A DNA stretch of 64,000 nucleotides from Nocardioides sp. zg-1228 (GTDB taxonomy: Bacteria; Actinomycetota; Actinomycetes; Propionibacteriales; Nocardioidaceae), in the NCBI RefSeq assembly GCF_017086465.1, contig NZ_CP070961.1, positions 1,674,001 through 1,738,000 of the forward strand, read 5' to 3'. The position numbers and the translations under genes were made by a program. Of this stretch, positions 1 to 8,459 are shown one piece after another; the stretch's first letter is position 1; each line of letters begins with the position of its first letter. The notes under the pieces were generated by a model. It was not told the origin of the DNA and ran no database searches. It saw only the letters and a program-made list of their open reading frames with translations.

Positions 1-1
1 G

Positions 2-1177
2 CACCTCGCCCAGGCGCTCGGGGCGGCCGTGGTGGCCGTCGCCGAGTCGCTCGGCACCGTGCAGACGGTGGTGCGCACCTTCCCCAGCGATGCCCAGGGC
101 AGCGAGCTCGGCGTCGGCGCCCCGCACGCCTTCACCCCCGAGCAGGACGTGCCCGGGCTCCGCGAGGACCTCACCCGCCTCGCGGACCGGCTCGTGCTCC
201 TCGAGCTCGGGGTCGACGACGAGACGCCGGAGGAGCTGCCGCGGAGCGCGGCCGGCCTGCAACGACTGATGCGAGGCCTGCGGGTCGACCGGGTGCTGGT
301 GTGCCCGCTGGTCTCCCAGGACGACCTCGTCGGCTACCTCGTGCTCGGCTTCGGTGGACGGGCGCGCCCGGTCACCCCGGCCGAGGCCGACGCGGTGCTC
401 GAGGTGGGGAGGCTCGTCGCGCAGACCGTGCGCGCGTCCCGCGTCCTGGAGACCGAGCAGCGCCTCGTGCAGGAGCTCCGCGAGCTGGCCCGCTACCGCA
501 GCGAGCTGATCGCGACCATCTCCCACGAGCTCAAGACGCCGCTGACCGCGATCCTCGGCCACGCCGAGCTGATCGCCGACCGGCATCCCGAGCTGGCGTC
601 GATCGACGCGATCATCCGCAACGCCGGCCGGCTCAACAACCTCGTCGCCAACCTGCTCCACTACTCCCGCATCCAGGGCCGGCGCGAGACCGTGCGGCGT
701 GCGGTCGACCTCGCCGAGCTGTGCGAGGCCAGCGTCGACCTGCTGAGCATCCGGGCCAACCAGGCCGGGGTGAGGCTGCGCTTCGACCGCCCCGCCCTGG
801 GGTCCGTGGTGGTGTTCGGCGATCCCGAGGAGCTCGCCCGGGTCATCGACAACATGGTCGACAACGCCGTGAAGTACACCCCCGAGGACGGCGCGGTGAC
901 CGTGGCCATGTCGGTGGGCGACGACGAGGTGAGCGTCGAGGTCACCGACACCGGCATCGGCATCTCCCCGGCCGATCAGCAGAGCGTGTTCTCAGCGTTC
1001 CACCGCTCCACCAACCCCAACGCACTGTCGGTGCCGGGCACCGGGCTGGGGCTGCCGATCGCGCAGCGCATCGCGGAGTCGCACGGCGGCACGCTGTCGG
1101 TGTCCTCCGAGCTCGACCGGGGGAGCACCTTCCGCTTCACCCTGCCGTTGCGCTCCTCGCGAGAGCACGCCCACTGA
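2..1177 (+). CDS. Sensor histidine kinase with GAF-like domain, 5' end outside window
   Basis: The reading frame is open to the left edge, so the gene is 5'-partial; a GTG near base 29 is probably internal. The visible part has a GAF-like sensory region (about the first 150 residues), a short coiled linker, a HisKA dimerisation helix with the phospho-acceptor in ATISHELKTPLTAI, and a HATPase_c domain with the N box (NMVDNAVKYTPEDG), the G1 box DTGIGI and the G2 box GTGLGLPIA. It would autophosphorylate on that histidine and signal to a response regulator not visible here. No membrane segment is seen in the visible part, so sensing may be cytosolic. The last 41 bases overlap the end of the convergent cydDC gene. 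Confidence 0.9.
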   Translation, partial: HLAQALGAAVVAVAESLGTVQTVVRTFPSDAQGSELGVGAPHAFTPEQDVPGLREDLTRLADRLVLLELGVDDETPEELPRSAAGLQRLMRGLRVDRVLVCPLVSQDDLVGYLVLGFGGRARPVTPAEADAVLEVGRLVAQTVRASRVLETEQRLVQELRELARYRSELIATISHELKTPLTAILGHAELIADRHPELASIDAIIRNAGRLNNLVANLLHYSRIQGRRETVRRAVDLAELCEASVDLLSIRANQAGVRLRFDRPALGSVVVFGDPEELARVIDNMVDNAVKYTPEDGAVTVAMSVGDDEVSVEVTDTGIGISPADQQSVFSAFHRSTNPNALSVPGTGLGLPIAQRIAESHGGTLSVSSELDRGSTFRFTLPLRSSREHAH

Positions 1178-4100
1178 CCGAGGGCGCCGCCCCCGGCTCC
1201 AGGTGGACCACCCGGTCCATCGCGTCGAGGCCCACGGTGCCGTGGGTGATCCACACGATCGAGCGGCCCGCGCGCGCGGCGGAGCCGAGCATCTCGTCGG
1301 CGACGGCGCGAGCGGTCGGGCCGTCGAGGTGGGCGGTCGGCTCGTCGAGGACCAGGACGGGCGGATCCGCCAGCAGGGAGCGGGCCAGCGCCAGTCGCGC
1401 CCTCTCGCCGCCGGACACCTCGCGCCGGCCGTCGCCGACGTGGGTGTGGATGCCGGCCGGGAGCGCGTCGACCCAGGGGCCGAGCGACGCGCGGTCGAGC
1501 GCGGCGCGGACCGCGTCGTCGTCGGCCCCGGGGCGCGCGAGCCGGACGTTCTCGGCGACGGTGGAGGCGAAGACGTGCGGGTCGTCGTCGACGAGCCCCA
1601 CGCGCCGGCGTACGTCGTGGAGCGCGAGCCGCCGCAGGTCGGTGCCGCCGAGCATGACCTCTCCCGCGAGGGGGTCGATGAAGCGGACCAGCGTGGCGGC
1701 GAGCGTCGACTTGCCCGAGCCGGACGGCCCCGTGACGCCGAGGTGCTCACCGGGACGCAGCGCGAGGTGCTCCAGCGCCAGCGCCGGCCGCTCGGTCCAG
1801 CCGAGCTCGGCGTGGTGCATCGCGACGTCGTACGCCTCGGGCATCGCGGCGGGCACGTCGGGGTCGGTGACCGCGGGGGGAGTCTGGGCGAGCCGGTCGA
1901 GGCGCTCGCGCGCGGCGCGGGCGCGGACCGCCAGCGCGCCGGCGTCGGCGAGGGTCCCGGTGGCGTCGGCCAGGGCCAGCGGCACCAGGAGCAGCAGGGC
2001 CAGGCGGGCCGGGGTGGTGCTCGACGGGTCGACGAGCGCCGCGACCGCGACGACGCCGGCACCCGCCGCGACGGTGGTCAGGGCGGTGCCGGCCGCGACG
2101 GCGCGCGCCGAGCGTCGCAGGGCGCGCGAGAGCGCGTCCGACTCCGCCCGCACGGAGTCCAGCGCACGCTGGGTCGCGCCCCACTGCTCGAGCTCGCGCA
2201 CGCCGTGGACGAGCTCCTCGACCCGGGTGCCCAGCAGCGCCCGGTGGGCCACCACCTGCGGCTCGGCCGCCGCGGTGCCGCGCCGCGCGAGCACGAAGGC
2301 GAGGCCGCCCGTGGCCGCGACCGCCAGCACGACGGCGCCGGCGACGGGGGACACGAGTGCCGCGAGGCAGGCCGCCGCCACGCCGACCAGCACGGCGGTC
2401 ACGACCGGCTGGCGGACCCGCAGGCGGTCGTCGAGCAGCGCGTCGACGTCGTCAACGACCTGGGTGAGCAGGTCGCCACGGCGTGGCCCGAGGCGACCGG
2501 GAACGAGGGGCACCAGGTCGGCGAAGACGGCGGCCCGCCGCTCGGCCAGCTCGCGCAGCACCACGTCGTGGCTCAGCACGCGCTCGGCGTGCCGCAGCAC
2601 GGGCCGGGCGAGGCCGAAGAGGCGCACGCCGACGATCGCGACCATGAGGTAGAGCACGGGCGGCTGCTCGCTGGCGCGGGTGATCAGCCAGCCGGCGGTG
2701 GCGGTGAGCGCGACGCCGGAGGCGGTGGACAGCGCGCCGAGCACCGTGGCGGTCCGGAGTCCCCAGCGGGGTCGGGCGTCGTCGTCCTCGGCGGCCACCA
2801 CGACGGGCGCGGTCGCGGGGCGATCGGCGGGCGCGCCTGCGGCGGCCTCGGCAGCCTCGGGGGACCCGACGGCCCCGGTGGGCTCGGCGCTCCCGGCGGC
2901 GGGGGAGGGGGTCAGGCGTACGACGCGGTCGGCGGCGGCGAGCACGGCCGGGCGGTGGGCCACCACGACGACCAGGCTGCGGCGGGCGAGGACGGCCAGG
3001 GTGTCGAGCAGCACCTGCTCGGTCTCCTCGTCCAGGTGGGCGCTGGGCTCGTCGAGGAGCACGACCGGGCGATCGGCGAGCACGACGCGGGCGAGCCCGA
3101 TGCGGGCCCGCTGGCCCGCGGACAGCCCGGCTCCGTCCTCGCCGAGCACGGTGGCCGGCCCGTCGGGCAGGGCGCGCACGACGTCGTCCATCCCGACGCT
3201 GCGCAGCGCCTCGCGGACCTCCGCGTCGCTCGCCCCGGGACGGCCGAGCCGGACGTTGGCGGTGATCGTGTCGGCGAGCAGGAACGGCCGCTGCGGCGCC
3301 CAGGCGACCTGCGCGTGCCACCACGCCGGGTCGACCTGGTCGAGCGCGGTGCCGCCCACGAGCACGTCGCCCGCGAGCGGGGCGAGCTCGCCGCGGAGGG
3401 TGGCCAGGAGGGTGGACTTGCCGCACCCGGACGGACCGGCGACGGCGACCAGCCCGCGGAGGGGGAGGTCGAGGTCGAGCGGCGCGGTGAGGGGTGCCGC
3501 GAGGGGGCCGGCGTAGCCGATCTCGAGGCCCCTCGTCGCCAGCGCCGGGGAGTCGGGCCGCGCGGCGGCGGCGGGGGAGTCGCCCGCGGCCTCGGCGAGG
3601 AGCGCGTCGGCGTCGGCCAGGGCGGCGGTGCCCTCGGCGGCGGCGTGGAACTCGGCACCGACCCGGCGCAGCGGCCAGTAGGCCTCGGGGGCGAGGAGCA
3701 GGACGGTGAGGGCGACCTCGAAGCCGACGGACCCGGAGGCGAGCCGCAGGCCCACGGTCACGGCCACCAGCGCCACGGACAGCGTCGCGACGAGCTCGAG
3801 CACCGACGAGGAGGCGAACGCGAGGCGGAGGGTGTCGACCGTGGCGCGGCGGTAGCGGTGGGTGACCGAGCGGATCGTCGCGACCTGCGCCTCCGCGCGG
3901 TTGTGCGCGACGAGCGTCGGCAGGCCGCGCACCACGTCGAGGAAGTGGCCCGAGAGCGCCTCGAGGGCGCGCCACTGCGTCCGGGCGCGGTCGCGGGTGG
4001 TGAGCCCGACGAGGACCGCGAAGACCGGGATGAGGGGGAGGGTGAGGGCGACGACGAGGCCCGACAGCGGGTCGAGCCAGGTGATCGCCGCGAGGGTGAG

Positions 4101-4520
4101 GACCGGCAGCACGGCGGCCGGCACCAGGGACGGCAGGTAGCGGGTCACGTAGGGCTCGACGCCCGCCACCCCGCGCGTGGCGAGGACGACGAGCCGGGCC
4201 GGGGCGACGCCGTCGGTGCGGCGGGCGGCGTCCAGCAGCCGCTGGCGCAGCGCGCCCGACACCTCGCCGCCGGCGCGCGCCGCCGCCCGCTGGCCGGCGT
4301 AGGCCGCGAGCGTGCGCACCAGCACGGCCGCACCGAACGCCAAGGCGGCGGTCTGCCACCCACCGTCGGGCGGCGAGACGGCCGCGACGACGAGCGCCCC
4401 GAGGGCGAACGCCTGCGCCACCGTGGCGACGCCGCCCACGATCCCGCCGGCGACGACGACGGCCAGCGCGCCGCGAGCGGGTCGGAGGTGGGTGAGGACG
4501 GCCGGGTCGAGCGGCTTCAC
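1137..4520 (-). CDS. cydDC: Fused CydDC ABC transporter (thiol exporter for cytochrome bd assembly)
   Basis: One 1127-residue chain carries two complete transmembrane-plus-ATPase units, the actinobacterial fusion of CydD and CydC. The first ATPase half has Walker A GPSGCGKST, signature LSAGQ and Walker B VVLLDEPSA. The second has GPSGSGKST, VSGGE and VLVLDEPTA. The family exports glutathione/cysteine-type thiols and supports maturation of cytochrome bd. The start is a GTG (MKPLDPAVLTHLRPARG) whose GTGA overlaps the cydB stop by four bases, so translation is probably coupled. A very long open frame continues upstream across cydB and cydA but is only the GC-rich shadow of those genes. The order cydA-cydB-cydDC is the standard operon. 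Confidence 0.95.
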   Translation of the reverse strand: MKPLDPAVLTHLRPARGALAVVVAGGIVGGVATVAQAFALGALVVAAVSPPDGGWQTAALAFGAAVLVRTLAAYAGQRAAARAGGEVSGALRQRLLDAARRTDGVAPARLVVLATRGVAGVEPYVTRYLPSLVPAAVLPVLTLAAITWLDPLSGLVVALTLPLIPVFAVLVGLTTRDRARTQWRALEALSGHFLDVVRGLPTLVAHNRAEAQVATIRSVTHRYRRATVDTLRLAFASSSVLELVATLSVALVAVTVGLRLASGSVGFEVALTVLLLAPEAYWPLRRVGAEFHAAAEGTAALADADALLAEAAGDSPAAAARPDSPALATRGLEIGYAGPLAAPLTAPLDLDLPLRGLVAVAGPSGCGKSTLLATLRGELAPLAGDVLVGGTALDQVDPAWWHAQVAWAPQRPFLLADTITANVRLGRPGASDAEVREALRSVGMDDVVRALPDGPATVLGEDGAGLSAGQRARIGLARVVLADRPVVLLDEPSAHLDEETEQVLLDTLAVLARRSLVVVVAHRPAVLAAADRVVRLTPSPAAGSAEPTGAVGSPEAAEAAAGAPADRPATAPVVVAAEDDDARPRWGLRTATVLGALSTASGVALTATAGWLITRASEQPPVLYLMVAIVGVRLFGLARPVLRHAERVLSHDVVLRELAERRAAVFADLVPLVPGRLGPRRGDLLTQVVDDVDALLDDRLRVRQPVVTAVLVGVAAACLAALVSPVAGAVVLAVAATGGLAFVLARRGTAAAEPQVVAHRALLGTRVEELVHGVRELEQWGATQRALDSVRAESDALSRALRRSARAVAAGTALTTVAAGAGVVAVAALVDPSSTTPARLALLLLVPLALADATGTLADAGALAVRARAARERLDRLAQTPPAVTDPDVPAAMPEAYDVAMHHAELGWTERPALALEHLALRPGEHLGVTGPSGSGKSTLAATLVRFIDPLAGEVMLGGTDLRRLALHDVRRRVGLVDDDPHVFASTVAENVRLARPGADDDAVRAALDRASLGPWVDALPAGIHTHVGDGRREVSGGERARLALARSLLADPPVLVLDEPTAHLDGPTARAVADEMLGSAARAGRSIVWITHGTVGLDAMDRVVHLEPGAAPSVSGRALARSATAG

Positions 4521-5536
4521 TGGGGGGATTCCGCGAGGACCGCGGTGGGGATGTGGTGCGTGGAGATCCGCCGGCGGAACACCCAGTAGGTCCAGGCCTG
4601 GTAGCCCAGGACGATCGGGGTGAAGATCACCGCGACCCACGTCATCACCTTCAGCGTGTAGGCCGTCGCGGCCGCGTTGGTGGTGGTGAGCGAGAAGGCG
4701 GGGTCGGTCGTCGAGGGCATCACGTCGGGGAACAGCGCCAGGAACAGCCCGCCGACCGCCAGCGCGATGGTGACGAAGGTGCCGGTGAAGGCCCAGCCCT
4801 CCCGGCCCGCGGCGGCCGAGACGAGCCCGCCGATGAGGGCGAGGGCGGCGCCCGCGAAGGCGATCGCGCTCAGGGTGTCGCCGGTCTTGAGCTGGGTCCA
4901 GACCAGGAACACCACGGCGAGCACAGCGGCGAGCACGCCGATCCGCAGGGCGAGGTCGCGGGCGCGGTGGCGGATGTCGCCGTCGGTCTTGAGGGCGACG
5001 AACAGGGCGCCGTGCGTGGCGAAGAGCGTCAGCGTGACCAGGCCGCCGAGCAGCCCGTAGGGGTTGAGCAGCGTGAGCATGCTGCCGGTGAACTCCTTGT
5101 CGGCGTCGATCGGCACGCCCGCGACGATGTTGGCGAACGCGACGCCCCAGAGCACGGCGGGCACGAACGACCCCCAGATGATCGCCTGGTCCCAGCGCCC
5201 CTTCCACGCGATCTCCTCCCGCTTGTGGCGGTACTCGAAGGAGACGCCGCGCACGATCAGCGCGACGAGGATCAGCAGCAGCGGGAGGTAGAACCCGCTG
5301 AACAGCGTCGCGTACCACTCGGGGAAGGCCGCGAAGGTGGCGCCGCCTGCGACCAGCACCCACACCTCGTTGCCGTCCCACACCGGGCCGATGGTGTTGA
5401 TCATGACGCGGCGCTCGGTCTCGTCGCGGGCCAGCACCGGCAGGAGCATGCCGACGCCGAAGTCGAAGCCCTCCAGGCAGAAGTAGCCGACCCACAACAC
5501 GGCGATCAGGGCGAACCAGACGGTGGTCAGTTCCAT
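4517..5536 (-). CDS. cydB: Cytochrome bd ubiquinol/menaquinol oxidase subunit II
   Basis: The 339-residue protein is hydrophobic throughout with about eight or nine membrane helices, as in CydB. It begins MELTTVWFALIAVLWVGYF and contains the family stretch GPVWDGNEVWVLVAGG. With CydA it forms the high-affinity terminal oxidase that reduces oxygen to water with electrons from quinol without pumping protons. The ATG at 5536 is preceded by a GGAGAG Shine-Dalgarno about eight bases upstream. It lies 33 bases after cydA and overlaps the start of cydDC by the GTGA motif. Length and topology are normal. Confidence 0.96.
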   Translation of the reverse strand: MELTTVWFALIAVLWVGYFCLEGFDFGVGMLLPVLARDETERRVMINTIGPVWDGNEVWVLVAGGATFAAFPEWYATLFSGFYLPLLLILVALIVRGVSFEYRHKREEIAWKGRWDQAIIWGSFVPAVLWGVAFANIVAGVPIDADKEFTGSMLTLLNPYGLLGGLVTLTLFATHGALFVALKTDGDIRHRARDLALRIGVLAAVLAVVFLVWTQLKTGDTLSAIAFAGAALALIGGLVSAAAGREGWAFTGTFVTIALAVGGLFLALFPDVMPSTTDPAFSLTTTNAAATAYTLKVMTWVAVIFTPIVLGYQAWTYWVFRRRISTHHIPTAVLAESPQ

Positions 5537-5569
5537 GGTGTCTCTCTCCGGGGCAACAGGGTCGGCAGG

Positions 5570-7018
5570 TCAGTAGGCGAAGGTGAGCGGGGCGTCCTCG
5601 TCGGAGCCGCCGCCGACCGGGACGCGGGGCGGCTCCTCGTAGGGGTCGGCGCCCTTGTTCACGTAGGTGATGAGCAGCTTGACCTCGATCACCGCGAGCA
5701 CGGCGTAGATCGCCGTCAGCACGATGAGCGACGTCGCCGCCTCGAAGACCGAGACTCCCGGCGACACCCCGGACTCGGTGGTCATCAGCCCGAACACGAC
5801 CCAGGGCTGGCGACCCATCTCGGTGAAGATCCACCCCCAGGACGAGGCCAGCGTCGTCGCGATGGGCAGGCTGATGCCGAGCGCGCCGAGCCATCGGACC
5901 TGGGGCTGGCGGCCCTTGCGGGTCATCCACAGGATCAGCGCGGCACCGGCCGCCGCGAAGACGCCGAGGCCCATCATGAACCGGAACGACCAGTAGGTCA
6001 CCGGGATGACCGGGGTGTAGTCGCCGTCGGTGTAGGCCTTGGACGTCGGGTCGGAGCCGTACTTCTCGACGTACTCCTCGCTCAGCGGGTCGATGCCCTG
6101 GACCTTGCCGTCGATGGAGCCGGTGGCGAGGAAGGAGAGCACGCACGGGACGGTGATGGCGAACTTCTCCTCCTTCCCGTCGGGGGTGCCGACGGTGAAG
6201 ATGGAGAACGGCGCGCAGCGGTCGCTCGTCTCGTAGAGGCCCTCGGCCGCCGCCATCTTCATCGGCTGGACCTCGGTCATCACCTTGCCCTGCACGTCGC
6301 CGGTGATCGCGACGCCGAGCCCGGCGAGCAGGGTGATGGCCGCACCGAGCCGGATCGCCCCGTAGTACATCGGCCGGTCGGCCTCGTGGCGCTTCTTCAT
6401 GTAGAGGTAGGCCGCCACGCCGAGCACGAAGGTGCCGGCGGTCATGTAGGCCGCGAGGATCACGTGCGGGAACGTGATGACCTGGACCTTGTTGAACATC
6501 ACGGCCCAGAAGTCGATGAGCTCGGCCCGCCCGGAGTCGGGGTTGAACCGGTAGCCGACCGGGTGCTGCATCCACGAGTTGGCGGCGAGGATGAACCACG
6601 CCGACGCGAGCGTGCCGAGGTGCACCAGCCACATGCACGCGGCGTGCAGGCCGCGGGGGAGCTTGTCCCACCCGAAGATCCACAGGCCCAGGAACGTCGA
6701 CTCGAGGAAGAAGGCCAGCAGGCCCTCCACGGCCAGCGGGGCGCCGAAGATGTCTCCGACGAAGCGTGAGTAGTCCGACCAGTTCATCCCGAACTGGAAC
6801 TCCTGCACGATGCCGGTGACGACGCCGATCGCGAAGTTGATCAGGAAGAGCTTGCCGAAGAACTTGGTCAGGCGGAGGTACTCCTCCTTGCCGGTGCGCA
6901 CCCAGGCGGTCTCCAGGCCGGCGATGACGGCGGTGAGCCCGATCGTCAACGGGACGAAGAGGAAGTGGTAGACGGTGATGATCCCGAACTGCCACCGGGC
7001 GATGTCGAGGACGTCCAT
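5570..7018 (-). CDS. cydA: Cytochrome bd oxidase subunit I
   Basis: The protein has 482 residues from the ATG at 7018. That start is preferred because an AAAGGG ribosome site stands at the right distance from it, while the in-frame GTG six bases upstream would touch that site. Haem-ligand and quinol-site features are present: the early histidine in VYHFLFVPLTIGL, the GDVQGK...QPMKMAAAEG block that starts the Q loop, and GRQPWVVFGLMTT. The Q loop is of the short type usual in Actinobacteria. CydA binds haems b558, b595 and d. The gene heads the cydABDC operon and reads away from a BlaI-type regulator across two tandem operators at 7041-7076. Confidence 0.97.
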   Translation of the reverse strand: MDVLDIARWQFGIITVYHFLFVPLTIGLTAVIAGLETAWVRTGKEEYLRLTKFFGKLFLINFAIGVVTGIVQEFQFGMNWSDYSRFVGDIFGAPLAVEGLLAFFLESTFLGLWIFGWDKLPRGLHAACMWLVHLGTLASAWFILAANSWMQHPVGYRFNPDSGRAELIDFWAVMFNKVQVITFPHVILAAYMTAGTFVLGVAAYLYMKKRHEADRPMYYGAIRLGAAITLLAGLGVAITGDVQGKVMTEVQPMKMAAAEGLYETSDRCAPFSIFTVGTPDGKEEKFAITVPCVLSFLATGSIDGKVQGIDPLSEEYVEKYGSDPTSKAYTDGDYTPVIPVTYWSFRFMMGLGVFAAAGAALILWMTRKGRQPQVRWLGALGISLPIATTLASSWGWIFTEMGRQPWVVFGLMTTESGVSPGVSVFEAATSLIVLTAIYAVLAVIEVKLLITYVNKGADPYEEPPRVPVGGGSDEDAPLTFAY

Positions 7019-7040
7019 GGGCACCCTTTCGGCGCAAGAT

Positions 7041-7076
7041 TACTACAGAGCGTAGTAGATACTACGGTCAGTCGTA
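7041..7076. promoter_or_regulatory. Two tandem BlaI/CopY-type operators between cydA and blaI
   Basis: Two 17-bp dyads stand in a row. The first, 7041-7057, is TACTAC-N5-GTAGTA and is a perfect inverted repeat. The second, 7060-7076, is TACTAC-N5-GTCGTA with a single mismatch. Their centres are 19 bp apart, about two helical turns. BlaI/MecI repressors are known to bind TACTAC/GTAGTA-like dyads as dimers. The pair lies just upstream of the cydA ribosome site and over the expected -35 region of the regulator gene, so one repressor could control both directions. Confidence 0.75.
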
Positions 7077-7095
7077 GGTGGGCCGACAGGGCCCC

Positions 7096-7108
7096 TAGAC
7101 TCCTGTCC
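7096..7108 (+). promoter_or_regulatory. -10 hexamer of a probable leaderless blaI promoter
   Basis: TAGACT at 7096-7101 is followed by seven bases and then the ATG at 7109. No Shine-Dalgarno is present, so transcription probably starts at or next to the start codon. The second operator (7060-7076) would cover the -35 side, consistent with autoregulation. Confidence 0.5.
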
Positions 7109-7504
7109 ATGAGTCCAAGGTCCCCCCGGATGGGAGAGCTCGAGCAGGCCGTCCTCGAGGTGCTCTGGGACCTCGACGCCACCTCCGGCCGGGACGCTCC
7201 GGGCGCGAGCGGGCGCGAGGTGCACGAGCGCCTCACCAGCCACCGCGACCGCGAGCTCGCCTACACGACCGTGATGACCGTCCTCGACCGGCTCGCGCGC
7301 AAGGACGTCGTCGTACGCCGTCGCGACGGTCGTGCGTTCCGCTACTCCCCGCGGCTCACCCGCGCCGCGATGACGGCCGAGCTGATGCACGAGGCGCTCC
7401 CCGAGACCGGCCGCGACCGCGAGCAGGCCCTCGTCTCGTTCGTCGGCGAGGCCAGCCCCGAGGACCTCGCCGCGCTGCGTCGCGCCCTCCACGAGATCGG
7501 CTGA
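7109..7504 (+). CDS. BlaI/MecI/CopY family transcriptional repressor
   Basis: A 131-residue winged-helix repressor. The N-terminal part (MGELEQAVLEVLWDLD ... YTTVMTVLDRLARKDVVVRRRDGRAFRYSP) is the classic BlaI DNA-binding domain, followed by a short dimerisation tail. The start at 7109 gives normal family length; a longer upstream reading frame would run through the operators. BlaI proteins repress their own operon and are typically inactivated by proteolysis triggered by a BlaR1-type M56 sensor, and an M56 gene follows 12 bases downstream. The neighbouring cydABDC operon and the two operators between suggest respiratory genes as a target. That target is inferred. Confidence 0.9.
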   Translation: MSPRSPRMGELEQAVLEVLWDLDATSGRDAPGASGREVHERLTSHRDRELAYTTVMTVLDRLARKDVVVRRRDGRAFRYSPRLTRAAMTAELMHEALPETGRDREQALVSFVGEASPEDLAALRRALHEIG

Positions 7505-7516
7505 CCGGGCCTGTCG

Positions 7517-8386
7517 ATGCCGACCCCCCTCGTCCTCGGCGTGCTCGCCGTGCTGCTGGCCGGGCCGCTGCCGTGGGCCCTGTCGCGCTGGACCCGTCTG
7601 CGGCGGACGCCGGCCGCGGCGATGCTGCTGTGGCAGAGCACGGCGCTGGCTGCCGTCCTGGCTGCCCTCGGTGTCGGGTTGTCCCTGGTGACCGCCTGCC
7701 TGTGGGGGCCCGGAGCCTCGAGGAGCGACGTCGCCGTGGCGGCGCTCGCGCTCGGCATGACCCTCGTGGTGCTGGCGAGGCTGCTGCTGAGCGGCCACCG
7801 CACCGGCACCTCCTTGCGGCGGATCCGGCGCGAGCACCGCGACCGGGTCGACCTGGTCGCCCGTCGTGACGGTGAGCTGTCGGTGCTCGAGCACCCACTG
7901 CCGGTGGCCTACTGCGTGCCCGGCATGAGTGGCTCGCGCATCGTGGTGTCGCACTCCACCCTGACCCGGCTCGCCCCCGCCGAGCTCGCCGCCGTCCTCG
8001 AGCACGAGCGCTCCCACCTGCGCTCACGCCACGACCTGGCGCTCGAGGCGTTCACGGTGCTGCACCGCGCGTTCCCGCGCTGGGTCGCCAGTGCGGCCGC
8101 CCGCGACGAGGTGGAGGTGCTGGTCGAGGTGCTCGCCGACCGGGCAGCGTGCCAGGACGGCCACCGACGGGCCCTGCTCTCGGCCCTGCTGACGCTGGCC
8201 GGCACGCCCGCCCCTGCCGGCGCCCTCGGGTCGGGCGGCTCGATCGCGGCCCGGGTCGAGGTGCTGCGCGACCCGCGTCCGCGCCGGGTGCAGGCCGCAG
8301 CCGTCTCGCTGCTCGCCGTGCTGATCCTGGCCGCGCCCACGCTGCAGGTGGTCCTGCCCTGGCTGAGCGGCCTCGACGCGACCTGA
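7517..8386 (+). CDS. M56 family membrane metalloprotease (BlaR1-like, no penicillin-binding domain)
   Basis: This 289-residue protein has about four membrane helices and the zinc-protease motif HERSH in LAAVLEHERSHLRSRHDLA, as in the protease domain of BlaR1/MecR1. The N terminus is helical and hydrophobic; a final helix lies near residues 265-285. It lacks the extracellular beta-lactam-sensing domain of BlaR1, as is common for the short actinobacterial M56 proteins that sit next to blaI. It probably cleaves or senses for the preceding repressor. The inducing signal cannot be read from the sequence. Confidence 0.88.
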   Translation: MPTPLVLGVLAVLLAGPLPWALSRWTRLRRTPAAAMLLWQSTALAAVLAALGVGLSLVTACLWGPGASRSDVAVAALALGMTLVVLARLLLSGHRTGTSLRRIRREHRDRVDLVARRDGELSVLEHPLPVAYCVPGMSGSRIVVSHSTLTRLAPAELAAVLEHERSHLRSRHDLALEAFTVLHRAFPRWVASAAARDEVEVLVEVLADRAACQDGHRRALLSALLTLAGTPAPAGALGSGGSIAARVEVLRDPRPRRVQAAAVSLLAVLILAAPTLQVVLPWLSGLDAT

Positions 8387-8397
8387 GGCAGGCCGAA

Positions 8398-8425
8398 GGC
8401 CCCGACGGACTGCTCCGCCGGGGCC
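8398..8425. terminator. Bidirectional terminator hairpin
   Basis: An 11-bp stem (GGCCCCGACGG with one mismatch to its partner) and a six-base loop lie between the convergent M56 and metallopeptidase genes. There is no clear U tract, as usual in GC-rich actinobacteria. Confidence 0.6.
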
Positions 8426-8459
8426 TCCGGTGATGGTGCTGGGTGCTGCTGGGTGCCGG

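Noticed and set aside
1203..4589. Plus-strand open frame of more than 1100 codons opposite cydDC
   Set aside because: Its translation is Gly/Arg/Glu-rich without any motif, while the minus strand encodes a complete CydDC. It is a GC-driven shadow.
4521..7037. Upstream continuation of the cydDC reading frame through cydB and cydA
   Set aside because: The frame is open only because of high GC at third positions. CydA and CydB in other frames have full family motifs.
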